Shown here piece after piece: positions 1-8,468 of a stretch of 64,000 nucleotides of DNA (its first letter is position 1; each line of letters starts with the position of its first letter). Under the pieces are notes generated by a model that did not search any database, was not told the origin of the DNA, and was given only the letters and a program-made list of their open reading frames with translations. Both the position numbers and the translations under genes were made by a program. The stretch covers positions 19,116-83,115 of the forward strand of contig CAZFJL010000015.1 in NCBI GenBank assembly GCA_964518905.1, in the 5' to 3' direction. The DNA comes from RDYZ01 sp964518905 (lineage in GTDB: Bacteria; Cyanobacteriota; Cyanobacteriia; Cyanobacteriales; Geitlerinemataceae).

Positions 1-1179
1 CGCCCCAAACGGCATAAACTCGAACGGCGAATATTGCCGATCGAGGAAGCGATCGGGGTTAAACGTTTTGGAGTCGGTGTAAATATCCGGGTTATGGTGC
101 AGCAGATAGATGCTACCCATCAGTAAATCGCCCGGTTCGATCGGATAGCCGCCAAACTCCAGCGGCTCGATCGGTGTACGCGGAAACGTGAGCATCGCCA
201 CCGGATAAATCCGCAGCGTCTCGTTACACACCGCCGTCAGGTACGGCAAGCGAAACACCGTCATCGGGTCGGCGTCGATATCGATCGCGCCGAGTTCGTC
301 GATCAGGTTGGTGTAAACCTGGCGATCGTGATGAATCCAGTAGGTCGCCCAGGCCAGCGCGGTCGCGGTGGTTTCATGACCGGCAGACAGCATTGTCATC
401 AGCTCATCGCGGAGTTCCTCATCCGTCAGCGTTTCGCCGGACTCGTCGCGCGTATCGAGCAACATATCCAGCACGTCATTACGGCTGGGGTCGGGGTTGG
501 CACGGCGATCGGCAATTTCCGCAAACAGCAATGTATCGAGCTGTTGGCGCTGTTCGAGAAAGCGACCCCACGGACTCCAGGTTCCCCAATCCTGTTGCAA
601 AATCGGAAAGAACAGCACGCTCACCGAAAGGGGCGAGGCCAGCATTTCGAGCATGTTGGTCACGATCAACTTAATGCGGCTAAAGCGATCATTCTCGCGA
701 TCGTCGGCTTGCAGACCAAACACCGCCGTCAGGATCACATCCATTGTGATCTCTTGCATCACCGCCCGAGTCATGAACACCTCACCCAGCGGTATACGCT
801 CAAAGGCTTTGCGGGTTGCGCTTAAGATCGTCTCGGTATAGGCTCGCATCCGTTCGCCGTGAAAGGCGGGCATGGTTAGCTTGCGATGGCGACGATGTTC
901 CGCACCACTGAGCATGATCATGGATCGATCGCCCAGCAGGGGTGCGAGCATGGCATTGACCTCGCCCGGTGCGGTGTAGCGCCCATTTTCGTCTTGAGTC
1001 AGTATTTCTTGGATCAAGGCCGGATCGGATGTCCAAATCAGACCGCTGGAATTTGCAATGTTGACTCGAAAGGTGTTGCCGAGTTCCGCTGCATTGCGCT
1101 CGAAAAACTCATGGGGTTTGGCGATCCACTGGATGTTTTGGAGGAAGGCCGAGGTGTTGGATCGGGGGAGAGTCGCCAT
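1..1179 (-). CDS. Cytochrome P450 (CYP110-like), 3' end cut by window edge
   Basis: The minus strand is open from an ATG at 1179 to base 1, giving 393 codons with no stop. The protein shows the I-helix oxygen-activation motif AGHETTATALAW at about residue 265 and the K-helix ETLR at about residue 320. It then runs into FEFMPFGA, the start of the heme-binding loop, so the cysteine ligand lies just outside the window. The family uses electrons from a ferredoxin or flavodoxin to hydroxylate lipophilic substrates. The N-terminus (LPRSNTSAFLQNIQWIAKP) and I-helix resemble cyanobacterial CYP110 enzymes, which are thought to act on fatty acids or terpenoids; the substrate cannot be told here. The open reading frames on the other strand across this stretch are shadows. 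Identity as a P450 is clear; the CYP110 assignment is from memory of the family. Confidence 0.9.
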   Translation of the reverse strand, partial: MATLPRSNTSAFLQNIQWIAKPHEFFERNAAELGNTFRVNIANSSGLIWTSDPALIQEILTQDENGRYTAPGEVNAMLAPLLGDRSMIMLSGAEHRRHRKLTMPAFHGERMRAYTETILSATRKAFERIPLGEVFMTRAVMQEITMDVILTAVFGLQADDRENDRFSRIKLIVTNMLEMLASPLSVSVLFFPILQQDWGTWSPWGRFLEQRQQLDTLLFAEIADRRANPDPSRNDVLDMLLDTRDESGETLTDEELRDELMTMLSAGHETTATALAWATYWIHHDRQVYTNLIDELGAIDIDADPMTVFRLPYLTAVCNETLRIYPVAMLTFPRTPIEPLEFGGYPIEPGDLLMGSIYLLHHNPDIYTDSKTFNPDRFLDRQYSPFEFMPFGA

Positions 1180-1400
1180 AGGTGGGGTCGATCGAGATCG
1201 TCTGAAGAAAGGCTGACAGCGGAAGCTGCTCTGGTCTGCATTGTATCGATTTCTCCCAAGGGATCGGTTCTGACCGATCCCGAAAGCCAGAACACATGCA
1301 TATGGTTAGCTCAATTTAGCTCAATCATTTTCAAAACAGACCGAGAGCGTTGAGCGGAGTCGAAACGCAGTTTTTGAGTAAGCAGAGCAGAGTCTGCATC

Positions 1401-4400
1401 TCAATCCATTCGCTTGGGCATCAGCCAGCGGCCAAACTGGGCGTAGAGAGCCGGAATCACCAATAGGGTCAGGGTGGTGGAGGTGAACAAGCCCCCCAAG
1501 ACCACGATCGCCAACGGCTGCAAGATTTCGTTGCCTGCACCACTGGCGATCGCCAGGGGCAACATTCCCAAGGCCGAGGTCAAGGCCGTCATCAGAATCG
1601 CATTCACCCGATCGAGGGAACCTTGGAAAACAGCGTCCTGGAGCGATAGCCCTGCCGAAAATTTGGCGCTGTAGTTATCCACGAGCAGTAGCCCATTGCG
1701 GACGGCGACCCCGAACAGCGTGATAAACCCGATCAGCGACGCCACCGAAATTACACCGCCCGTCAGCAGGATTGAGACCATGCCGCCCACCAGTGCCAGG
1801 GGCAGGTTGATCATAATGGCAACGGTGGCGGGCAGCGATTTAACGGAGAAAAACATCAGGATGGTGATCACGATCGCCGCCAGGACGCTGTAAACCAGTA
1901 GATTATTCGTGGCGTTTTGCTCGGCTTCAAATTGGCCGCCGTACTGAATGAAGTAGCCACTCGGTAGCGGTACGGTGTCGCGAATCTGCGCCTGAATGTC
2001 GCCCACGACGCTACCCAAATCTCGATCGGCGACGTTCGCAGACACCACAATCAAGCGCGATACATCCTCACGGTTGACCACGTTCGCCCCCATGCCGTAG
2101 CCCACGGCGGCCACGTCGCCCAGGGTGATCCGTTCACCAGTCGGCGTCGCGATCGGAATCGCGCTAATGGCATCCAGGCTATTGCGGGCGGCGTCTGGCA
2201 GCGCCACGATCACGTCAATTAGTTGCTGATCTTCCGGCACTTGGGCGACGACACGCCCGTTCAGAGCCGTTTCTACGACTTCGGAAATCTGAACCATCGT
2301 CAGACCATAACCGGCGGCGGCGGCGCGATCGTACTGGATTTGCACCTGACGGATGGGGAGCTGCGGCTCAAGCTGTAAATCGACGACGCCTGCGATCGGC
2401 TCGATCGCGTCGCGCACCTCTTCGCCGATGCGGCGCAGCTCTGCCAGGTCGGAGCCGAAGATTTTGATGGCGATCGCGCTGCGTACCCCCGATAGCACCT
2501 CATCCATACGGTGGGAAATGAAGCCGCCAATATTGGGCGCGACTCCCGGTAAATCGAGGAATGCTTGCCGTAGTTGTTTAATGCTAGCCTCGCGATCTTT
2601 AAGCGCAGCATCGCTGAGTTCAATATCAACGTGCGCCATATTCACGCCCGCGCCGTCCGCATCTCCCGGCGATCGACCCGCCCGCACCTGCACCCATTCA
2701 TACAGCGGATTACCCGCAAGGGTGTTGACCAGGGCTTTACCCGCGCCATTGGTGATATCGAGAGAAATGCCGGGAAACAGCACCATCGAGTTCACCAGAG
2801 ATTTTTCCTGGAACTCTGGCAAAAAGACCCGCCCCAACGACGGCACGATCGCCGCTGATGCCACCAACGCCGCCAGCGATACGGCAAGTACAATCCGCGA
2901 CGCCCGCAGGGAAAAGCCCAAGAGTGGACGATAGATCCGCTCTGCCAAACGTGAAACAAAAGTGCCGTCATGCGGCAAGGTTTGATTCGCGAGCAAAATC
3001 GCGCACAGGGCGGGCGAGAGGGTCATCGCCACCAGGGTCGAGGCCAAAATTGAGAAGAGATACGCCAAACCCATCGGCGCAAAAATACGACCTTCGACAC
3101 CGGTGAGGCTAAAAATGGGGGCGAAGACCACCACGATGATCACCGTCGAAAAGATCACCGCGAGCCGCACCTGCACCGAGGTCTCGAATACTATCTGGAA
3201 TGGCGGTTTTGGATTGTCCTGCGTTTGGTTTTGCCGTAAACCGCGATAGCAGTTTTCCATATCCACGATCGCGTCATCCACCACCGACCCGATCGCCACG
3301 ACCAGACCGCCGAGGGTCATCGTATTCAAACCCAGGCCAAAGGCTTGCATGAACAGCAGACCAATTAGCAGCGATAGGGGAATAGCACTGAGGGTAATGA
3401 TGGCGGTGCGCCAGTTCATCAAAAACAGCAGCAGGATCACCGAAACAATCACCACCCCTTGAAATAGGGAGCCGCTGACGTTACGGATCGCAGCGTCGAT
3501 AAAGTTGGCCTGTCGAAACGTGCGGGTCACCTGCACATCCGCCGGAAAACTGGGCTGCAACTCGGCAATCACCGTCTCTACGGCATTCGTGACGGTGGGG
3601 GTGTCCACTTCGGGCTGTTTGTTAATCATCAGCACCACCGCAGGCCGACCGTTCAGGCTGGCATCACCGCGTTTGAGCGCCGCGCCGGTCTGCACCGTCG
3701 CCACATCCCGCAGCAAAACGGGTTCGCCGTCCCGTACCGTCACCACCGATCGCTGTAAATCCTCGATCGACTGCATTTGCCCCAAACCGCGCACGAGCAA
3801 TTCTTGACCGCCACCAATCAAAAAGCCACCGGGCGCGTTGGAATTGGCTCCGGCAGCGGCGATCGTTACGTCATTCACAGACAGGTTTCGATCCCGCAGC
3901 TTGGCCAGATCGATTAATACCTGCTCCTGGCGATCGTCACCGCCATAAATCGTCACCTGAGAGACTCCCGCCACCGAGAGAATCTGATTTTTTAAGGTGA
4001 CATCCACCAGACGGCGCAGATCCATCATCGAGGTCTGCCCGGACTCGTCCACAGTAAAGGCGTATTGCAGGATCGTACCGAGCGGCGAGACGAGGGGCGA
4101 AATTTCCGGCGGGTGGGCATTCTCTGGCAGTTGATTGGTGACCTGTTGCAGTCGTTCCGTCACGGCCTGTCGCGCTTGATAAATATCAGCATTCTGGTTA
4201 AACACGACACTGACCATCGCAAGCCCGACCTTGGAGGACGATCGCACCGTCGTCACTCCCGGCAAGCCATTCACCGCGCTTTCGATCGGCACGCTAATCT
4301 GGGTTTCCACCTCTTCCGGGGCTAGCCCGATCGCTTCCACCTGGATGTCCACCTGGGGCGGGGCAAAGGGGGGGAAGACATCCAGGGGCATTTGGGTAAC

Positions 4401-4502
4401 GCTGAAGACGCCCCACAGGGTAACCGCGATCGCCCCCGCCACGATGAACCATCGCTGGGCAATGGAATTCTTGAGGATTTGATTCAGAACCGCATTCAGC
4501 AT
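1401..4502 (-). CDS. RND-family efflux permease (CzcA/CusA-like)
   Basis: This 1033-residue inner-membrane protein has the usual RND length and layout: an N-terminal membrane helix, a large periplasmic loop starting MPLDVFPPFAPPQVDIQVEA, a helix cluster with the acidic proton-relay pair in VVDDAIVDMEN near residue 405, a second large loop and a second helix cluster. The family exports metals or drugs using the proton gradient, together with a membrane-fusion protein and an outer-membrane channel. The gene starts four bases after the stop of the adaptor gene, so the two are surely cotranscribed. I chose the ATG at 4502 because it gives the typical MLNAVLNQILKNSIAQRW start; an upstream start at 4541 would overlap the adaptor gene. 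The adaptor suggests heavy-metal efflux, but the DD pair in helix 4 is also drug-pump-like, so the substrate is unproven. Confidence 0.88.
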   Translation of the reverse strand: MLNAVLNQILKNSIAQRWFIVAGAIAVTLWGVFSVTQMPLDVFPPFAPPQVDIQVEAIGLAPEEVETQISVPIESAVNGLPGVTTVRSSSKVGLAMVSVVFNQNADIYQARQAVTERLQQVTNQLPENAHPPEISPLVSPLGTILQYAFTVDESGQTSMMDLRRLVDVTLKNQILSVAGVSQVTIYGGDDRQEQVLIDLAKLRDRNLSVNDVTIAAAGANSNAPGGFLIGGGQELLVRGLGQMQSIEDLQRSVVTVRDGEPVLLRDVATVQTGAALKRGDASLNGRPAVVLMINKQPEVDTPTVTNAVETVIAELQPSFPADVQVTRTFRQANFIDAAIRNVSGSLFQGVVIVSVILLLFLMNWRTAIITLSAIPLSLLIGLLFMQAFGLGLNTMTLGGLVVAIGSVVDDAIVDMENCYRGLRQNQTQDNPKPPFQIVFETSVQVRLAVIFSTVIIVVVFAPIFSLTGVEGRIFAPMGLAYLFSILASTLVAMTLSPALCAILLANQTLPHDGTFVSRLAERIYRPLLGFSLRASRIVLAVSLAALVASAAIVPSLGRVFLPEFQEKSLVNSMVLFPGISLDITNGAGKALVNTLAGNPLYEWVQVRAGRSPGDADGAGVNMAHVDIELSDAALKDREASIKQLRQAFLDLPGVAPNIGGFISHRMDEVLSGVRSAIAIKIFGSDLAELRRIGEEVRDAIEPIAGVVDLQLEPQLPIRQVQIQYDRAAAAGYGLTMVQISEVVETALNGRVVAQVPEDQQLIDVIVALPDAARNSLDAISAIPIATPTGERITLGDVAAVGYGMGANVVNREDVSRLIVVSANVADRDLGSVVGDIQAQIRDTVPLPSGYFIQYGGQFEAEQNATNNLLVYSVLAAIVITILMFFSVKSLPATVAIMINLPLALVGGMVSILLTGGVISVASLIGFITLFGVAVRNGLLLVDNYSAKFSAGLSLQDAVFQGSLDRVNAILMTALTSALGMLPLAIASGAGNEILQPLAIVVLGGLFTSTTLTLLVIPALYAQFGRWLMPKRMD

Positions 4503-4506
4503 CGAC

Positions 4507-5172
4507 CTAAGCGTCTCCCTTCTTGCTGCGACCCACCGCAAACACGGCTCCGGCGGTTAGGGCGATGCCTGCGCTAATGGCCACGATTAGGCTGATTTTC
4601 CCGCCCGTTGGCTCGCCCGTCGCGTCTGCGATCGACTCACTGGCTTCACCCGCTTCCGTCGAGCTGGCTTCTGTCTCGCTGACGCCCGGTTCGCTGGTTT
4701 CTGCCATCGGTGTACTCGGCTCCTCTGCTGGGACATCACTTGCCGTGGCGTCCGTCTCCTCAGCGGTTGCAGTTTTGCGGGATTCGGCATAGAGGGACAA
4801 ACTGCCCTGGGTGACCAGTTGCTCCCCGATCGATAGTCCTTCGACCACTTCAATCATGTCGCCTGCCGTGGCTCCCGTGATTACGGGCACAGGCTCATAG
4901 AAATTCTCGTACAGCACAAACACCAGTTGCTGGCCGTTATCGTCCACCAGAGCCGAGACAGGGATCATGACTGCGCTGCCGTCGTCGGTGATCGCCTCGA
5001 TCGGGCTGGCCTGAATGCCGAGCAGCGGATCGTTTTGGGGATTCACTTCGACACGATCAATCCCGCCTTCGGCCTGAAATTCATCGCCATGACCCACGTG
5101 AGCGAGGGCATTCGGAGCGATCACCGCGAGGCTAACAGACAGAATCGAACTCAATAACGGTAAGCCTTTCAT
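4507..5172 (-). CDS. Miniature RND periplasmic adaptor (CzcB/CusB C-terminal-like)
   Basis: This 221-residue protein begins with a signal peptide ending near ALAHVGHGDEF. A region of about 85 residues follows (IPVSALVDDNGQQLVFVLYE to VTQGSLSLYAESRK) that matches the last beta domains of metal-type membrane-fusion proteins, where a value such as GLSIGEQLVTQG is typical. The normal biotinyl-lipoyl domain and long alpha-hairpin are missing. An acidic Ser/Thr/Glu-rich linker of about 70 residues leads to one C-terminal membrane helix (ISLIVAISAGIALTAGAVFAV) and a KKGD tail. The HVGHGDEF segment could bind metal. It lies immediately upstream of the RND permease in one operon. The short form appears complete rather than broken, since it keeps a signal peptide and an anchor. 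Confidence 0.72.
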   Translation of the reverse strand: MKGLPLLSSILSVSLAVIAPNALAHVGHGDEFQAEGGIDRVEVNPQNDPLLGIQASPIEAITDDGSAVMIPVSALVDDNGQQLVFVLYENFYEPVPVITGATAGDMIEVVEGLSIGEQLVTQGSLSLYAESRKTATAEETDATASDVPAEEPSTPMAETSEPGVSETEASSTEAGEASESIADATGEPTGGKISLIVAISAGIALTAGAVFAVGRSKKGDA

Positions 5173-5430
5173 AGAGATTTCCTCGTAGTTTCGATCGCGC
5201 GAAATAAAATCCCTAACACAATGCCACAGAGACGATGAAAACTAGGTGAAATGGTCGCTCTAAGCGAAATTTGCCGCCGAAAAGATTTCTCGATTCAAAA
5301 CAACACCAAACCCCCCATCCAAAAAAACGACTCCAACACTCAATCTAAAAACCGATCGCGATCACCCTACGTAATACTCACACTGCGCCAATGGGGACTC
5401 TCGATCGTGAGTATCGTTTCGCTGTCCGCG

Positions 5431-5973
5431 ATGACTGACAACGAGCTATATACCCGCCTATGTAATGGCGATTCGTCTGCCCTTGGCGAAATTTACGATC
5501 GCTATGGCAATCTCGTCTATAGCCTTGCACTCAAAGTGTTACGTCGTCCTACCGAAGCCGAAGATCTCGCTCAAGAGATTTTCCTGGCACTGTGGAAAAA
5601 GCAAAACTTCAACCCAAATCGGGGCAAATTGAGCAGCTTTCTGGCTATGCTGACCCGATCGCGAGCCATCGATCGGCTCCGGTCCCGTCAACGCGCCCAA
5701 AACTTTGTCAATCGCTGGGGATCTGTCATGACCGATCACACCTTCGATACGCCGTTTGATTCTGCCTCGATCGAAGAGCGGCGTGAAACCGTTACGGATG
5801 CGCTCTCGCAGCTACCCGACAAATACCGGCAAATCCTGGAGCTAGCCTACTACGGCGGTATGAGTCAATCGGAAATTGCGGCGCAGCTTGATGTTCCCCT
5901 GGGGACGGTCAAAACCTGGTCTCGCCAAGGATTGCTCAGTCTGCGGAAGCACCTGCAAGCCTGGATGGGTTAA
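5431..5973 (+). CDS. ECF-like RNA polymerase sigma-70 factor
   Basis: The protein (180 residues from this start) has a sigma region 2 (EIYDRYGNLVYSLALKVL, then EDLAQEIFLALW) and a region 4 helix-turn-helix (MSQSEIAAQLDVPLGTVKTW), with no regions 1 or 3. This is the group-IV, extracytoplasmic-function plan: it directs RNA polymerase to stress-response promoters. The frame stays open upstream to an ATG at 5251, but those 60 residues are low complexity and unlike the family, so I start at the ATG at 5431 (MTDNELYTRLCNGD). No good ribosome binding site marks either start. The next gene, 227 bases downstream, encodes a membrane protein that looks like its anti-sigma factor. Confidence 0.85.
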   Translation: MTDNELYTRLCNGDSSALGEIYDRYGNLVYSLALKVLRRPTEAEDLAQEIFLALWKKQNFNPNRGKLSSFLAMLTRSRAIDRLRSRQRAQNFVNRWGSVMTDHTFDTPFDSASIEERRETVTDALSQLPDKYRQILELAYYGGMSQSEIAAQLDVPLGTVKTWSRQGLLSLRKHLQAWMG

Positions 5974-6200
5974 CGCAAATTGCGGGGAGCGGCGCTTATT
6001 CTTATTCAGATTTGAGCCGTTTCAATCCAGCGAATGATCTCAATCATCGGCCACTGAGCAACCCACCATTGCCCCACCATTAATCCGTTATCGTTTCACA
6101 ACCCAGGTTTTCAATGCCTTTTCACTCACTAAGGGTTCGCACCTAGACTGAAGATCAACTTTTGTCGAGCATCGAGATTTGAATCGGGAGGATCACGCTC

Positions 6201-7304
6201 GTGTCACGGGAAGACTTGAAAGGAAGCATAAATGAATTAGCAGCGGGCTATGTGCTCGGCAATCTCTCACCGGAGGAGGCCGAAACGCTGCAACAGTACG
6301 TCAGTCAAAATCCAGAGTTTGCCGCCGAAATCGATCGGCTATACGACATTCTGGGCGTGATCCCCTATGCCTTGACCAAGGTTGATGCACCGATAAATCT
6401 ACGTACTCAGCTATTGGCAACAATTATCGATTCTGATGTCGATCTCGATCTTGATCTCGACTCCGAATTGATTGCCGTCTCCCCGCACCCAGCCGATGCG
6501 CCGTCGATCGCACAACCACCGCCCTCACGACACACTCCACATCAAGCTCCACCCGAAAAACCCCACAACAAACCCCACGACAAACCCCACAAAACAGACT
6601 GGCGATCGTCTACATCCCCTAAACCAACTCAACCAACGCCGATCACACGCTACCGGGTCGGGCGGTGGGTCGGTCGATCGGCTGCCGCTGCGGCGATCGT
6701 TTTCGGGCTGATGAATTGGCAGATGCGTCGCGATCTGGCCGTCACACGCACAGCACTGATCGAGGCTCGCGATCGGGTCAGCGAACTCGAAGCGGTCGCC
6801 GACGCCCAGATCTCGGATAACATGCCCATTCTCCAGCCCGATGCCACATTGGCCAGCGCTTGGCAGTTCGATCGGTTGATCGACGATCATCGCCTTGCAA
6901 CCCAAGACATGAGCCACGGTTACGCTTTCCAAACCTCCAAAATCCTCGAAATTGTGCAGCAATTTCAAGACGATTTCGAGTTTGCCCCCGCCCTGCCTGT
7001 CCTCAATAATCCCAGCGTTCGGCTGATCAGTGGCTCTTTTTGCGACCTTGGTCAAATTCCCGGTTTTCGCTTCAGCTACCAGACAAAGGATGGGCGAAAA
7101 CTTTCGCTATATCAGGTCGGAACCCCTGACGATCCGCTCATATTGCCGGATGCAACTCAAGGACGATTGCACGTTCGGCAAGCAGGCCAGCCAGAAATCA
7201 TCCTGTGGTCGAACGATGGCTTTGATTATGCGCTGGTGGCCGAGATGTCACGGGAACAACTGGAGACGATCGGCTCGATCCGCTATCAAGCAGTGTCTCG
7301 CTAG
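6201..7304 (+). CDS. Membrane anti-sigma factor (RskA-like)
   Basis: This 367-residue protein starts at a GTG preceded by GGGAGG ten bases upstream. The N-terminal about 65 residues (INELAAGYVLGNLSPEEAE) form the small helical anti-sigma domain that would hold the sigma factor encoded just upstream. A Pro/His-rich linker with repeated KPH units follows (about residues 110-135). A membrane helix lies near residues 155-172 (SAAAAAIVFGLMNW), followed by a short coiled coil and a periplasmic RskA-type C-terminal domain of about 170 residues. No zinc-binding HxxxCxxC motif is present, so this is not a ZAS-type redox sensor. Release of the sigma factor in this family usually needs regulated proteolysis; that is an inference here. 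Confidence 0.8.
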   Translation: MSREDLKGSINELAAGYVLGNLSPEEAETLQQYVSQNPEFAAEIDRLYDILGVIPYALTKVDAPINLRTQLLATIIDSDVDLDLDLDSELIAVSPHPADAPSIAQPPPSRHTPHQAPPEKPHNKPHDKPHKTDWRSSTSPKPTQPTPITRYRVGRWVGRSAAAAAIVFGLMNWQMRRDLAVTRTALIEARDRVSELEAVADAQISDNMPILQPDATLASAWQFDRLIDDHRLATQDMSHGYAFQTSKILEIVQQFQDDFEFAPALPVLNNPSVRLISGSFCDLGQIPGFRFSYQTKDGRKLSLYQVGTPDDPLILPDATQGRLHVRQAGQPEIILWSNDGFDYALVAEMSREQLETIGSIRYQAVSR

Positions 7305-7344
7305 GGGGTCGCCGAAGGGGGTTGTGGCCTTAAGCAAGCACAAA

Positions 7345-7372
7345 AAAGCGAAGCCGGTCTGAGCTTCGCTTT
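7345..7372 (+). terminator. Terminator after the anti-sigma gene
   Basis: AAAGCGAAGC and GCTTCGCTTT form a perfect 10-base stem around an eight-base loop, 40 bases after the anti-sigma stop codon. The T-run after the stem is short. A tandem 16-base repeat (gagtttgatggctt, twice) follows directly. Confidence 0.6.
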
Positions 7373-7533
7373 GAGTTTGATGGCTTGAGTTTGATGGCTT
7401 GAGAGGGAAAAATGCGATCGTCATAACTGAATCAACGATCGAACTTCACACAACAGGATTCCAAGATTCACAGTCTAGATTCGACCTAGGCTTAACCCAG
7501 ATTCAACCCACCGAACCCCGAACGCGATCGAAC

Positions 7534-7623
7534 CTAGAGGCCACCGCGTGCCCAGACCACGAGCGAGATTGAGAACGAAAACATAGCCAGCATTCCAGCC
7601 CAGCCCAAGCTTAAAATATCCAT
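7534..7623 (-). CDS. petN: Cytochrome b6f complex subunit PetN
   Basis: This 29-residue protein is too short for usual gene calling. It begins MDILSLGWAGMLAMFSFS and ends VVWARGGL, which matches PetN (subunit VIII of cytochrome b6f) in length, the MDIL start, the single membrane helix and the VVWxRxGL end. PetN is needed for assembly and stability of the dimeric b6f complex in the thylakoid membrane. An in-frame ATG eight codons upstream (MSIWRFKF) exists, but the shorter start is the conserved one. The gene stands alone on the minus strand, downstream of a secreted protein gene. Confidence 0.9.
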   Translation of the reverse strand: MDILSLGWAGMLAMFSFSISLVVWARGGL

Positions 7624-7688
7624 GAATTTAAAACGCCAGATTGACATAAATTTCACTGACAATCATAGGCTATGAGTTCACGTCAGAG

Positions 7689-8207
7689 CTAGGGGATTTC
7701 GGAAATCTCTAGCGCGTCGGCATTGAGCATCGTTAGCGCTGCTTGTTCCGTAGCGCCCCCGACATACACCGCGTAGGTTCCCGCCTGCCAGTAGCCGCTT
7801 TGACCGACCGCGCCCCGCGAACAAAAGCGATCGCCATTGTGATCCATGCTAACGACGAGGAGGGTCGTCTCGGGAGTGGCATCGATCGGGTTGAAATTGA
7901 GATAGAAAAAGTCTTCTTCGAGGGTTACGGTTGCGGTGGGTTCTGCCGGAATGTAGCCGCAGTCGGTGGTGCGCTGAAGGGAAACCCGTCCCGGTAGAGC
8001 CACGCGACGAGCCTCAAAGCCTGCGGTGAGGCTAAATGCAGAGGTTTCGCTTTGAGCCGAGACAGGAATGGTGGCGAAGAGCCCGATCGCGATCGGTAGC
8101 GTCCAGCCCAGCCAGTGCAGCCACGATCGCCAGTTCAGCCCTGAAGCAAGGAAAGATTCGGGGGCGTTCAGGTTGGGATGGTTTGGATAATATGAGTGTC
8201 GTTGCAT
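7689..8207 (-). CDS. Secreted protein of unknown function
   Basis: I do not recognise this 172-residue protein. It has a long N-terminal region with a hydrophobic export signal (LHWLGWTLPIAIGLFATIPVSAQS), so cleavage is likely near residue 52. The rest is beta-rich with two cysteines that could pair (TTDCGY and DRFCSRGA), and it contains the phrases LLVVSMDHNGDRFCSRG and GYWQAGTYAVYVGG. These resemble the final strands of bacterial pre-peptidase (PPC-like) beta-sandwiches. It is expected in the periplasm or outside the cell. Confidence 0.65.
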   Translation of the reverse strand: MQRHSYYPNHPNLNAPESFLASGLNWRSWLHWLGWTLPIAIGLFATIPVSAQSETSAFSLTAGFEARRVALPGRVSLQRTTDCGYIPAEPTATVTLEEDFFYLNFNPIDATPETTLLVVSMDHNGDRFCSRGAVGQSGYWQAGTYAVYVGGATEQAALTMLNADALEISEIP

Positions 8208-8468
8208 GGTGGTCTCCTGGATCGGGAGCGATCGCCAGGGTTCTGATTTTGACGGTACAAATCGGTCAACAGCAGCACATGATCGCTAGCGTCTCTACCT
8301 ATCATTTTACGAAAAAACACGTCTGTGGCGACGGCTCTACGCCCAAACGCGCCTCAAACTTAACTAAGTCGCGCACTGTCCGGCCTCGATCGCCAGCCTG
8401 ACCCAAAATCCCGCTAGGATAATGTAACGAACTGTTACGTTGTTGTTGCGTTTTTCTGAGCCGATCGC

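Noticed and set aside
800..1353. Several short plus- and minus-strand frames across the P450
   Set aside because: They lie out of frame inside the P450 reading, which carries the family motifs.
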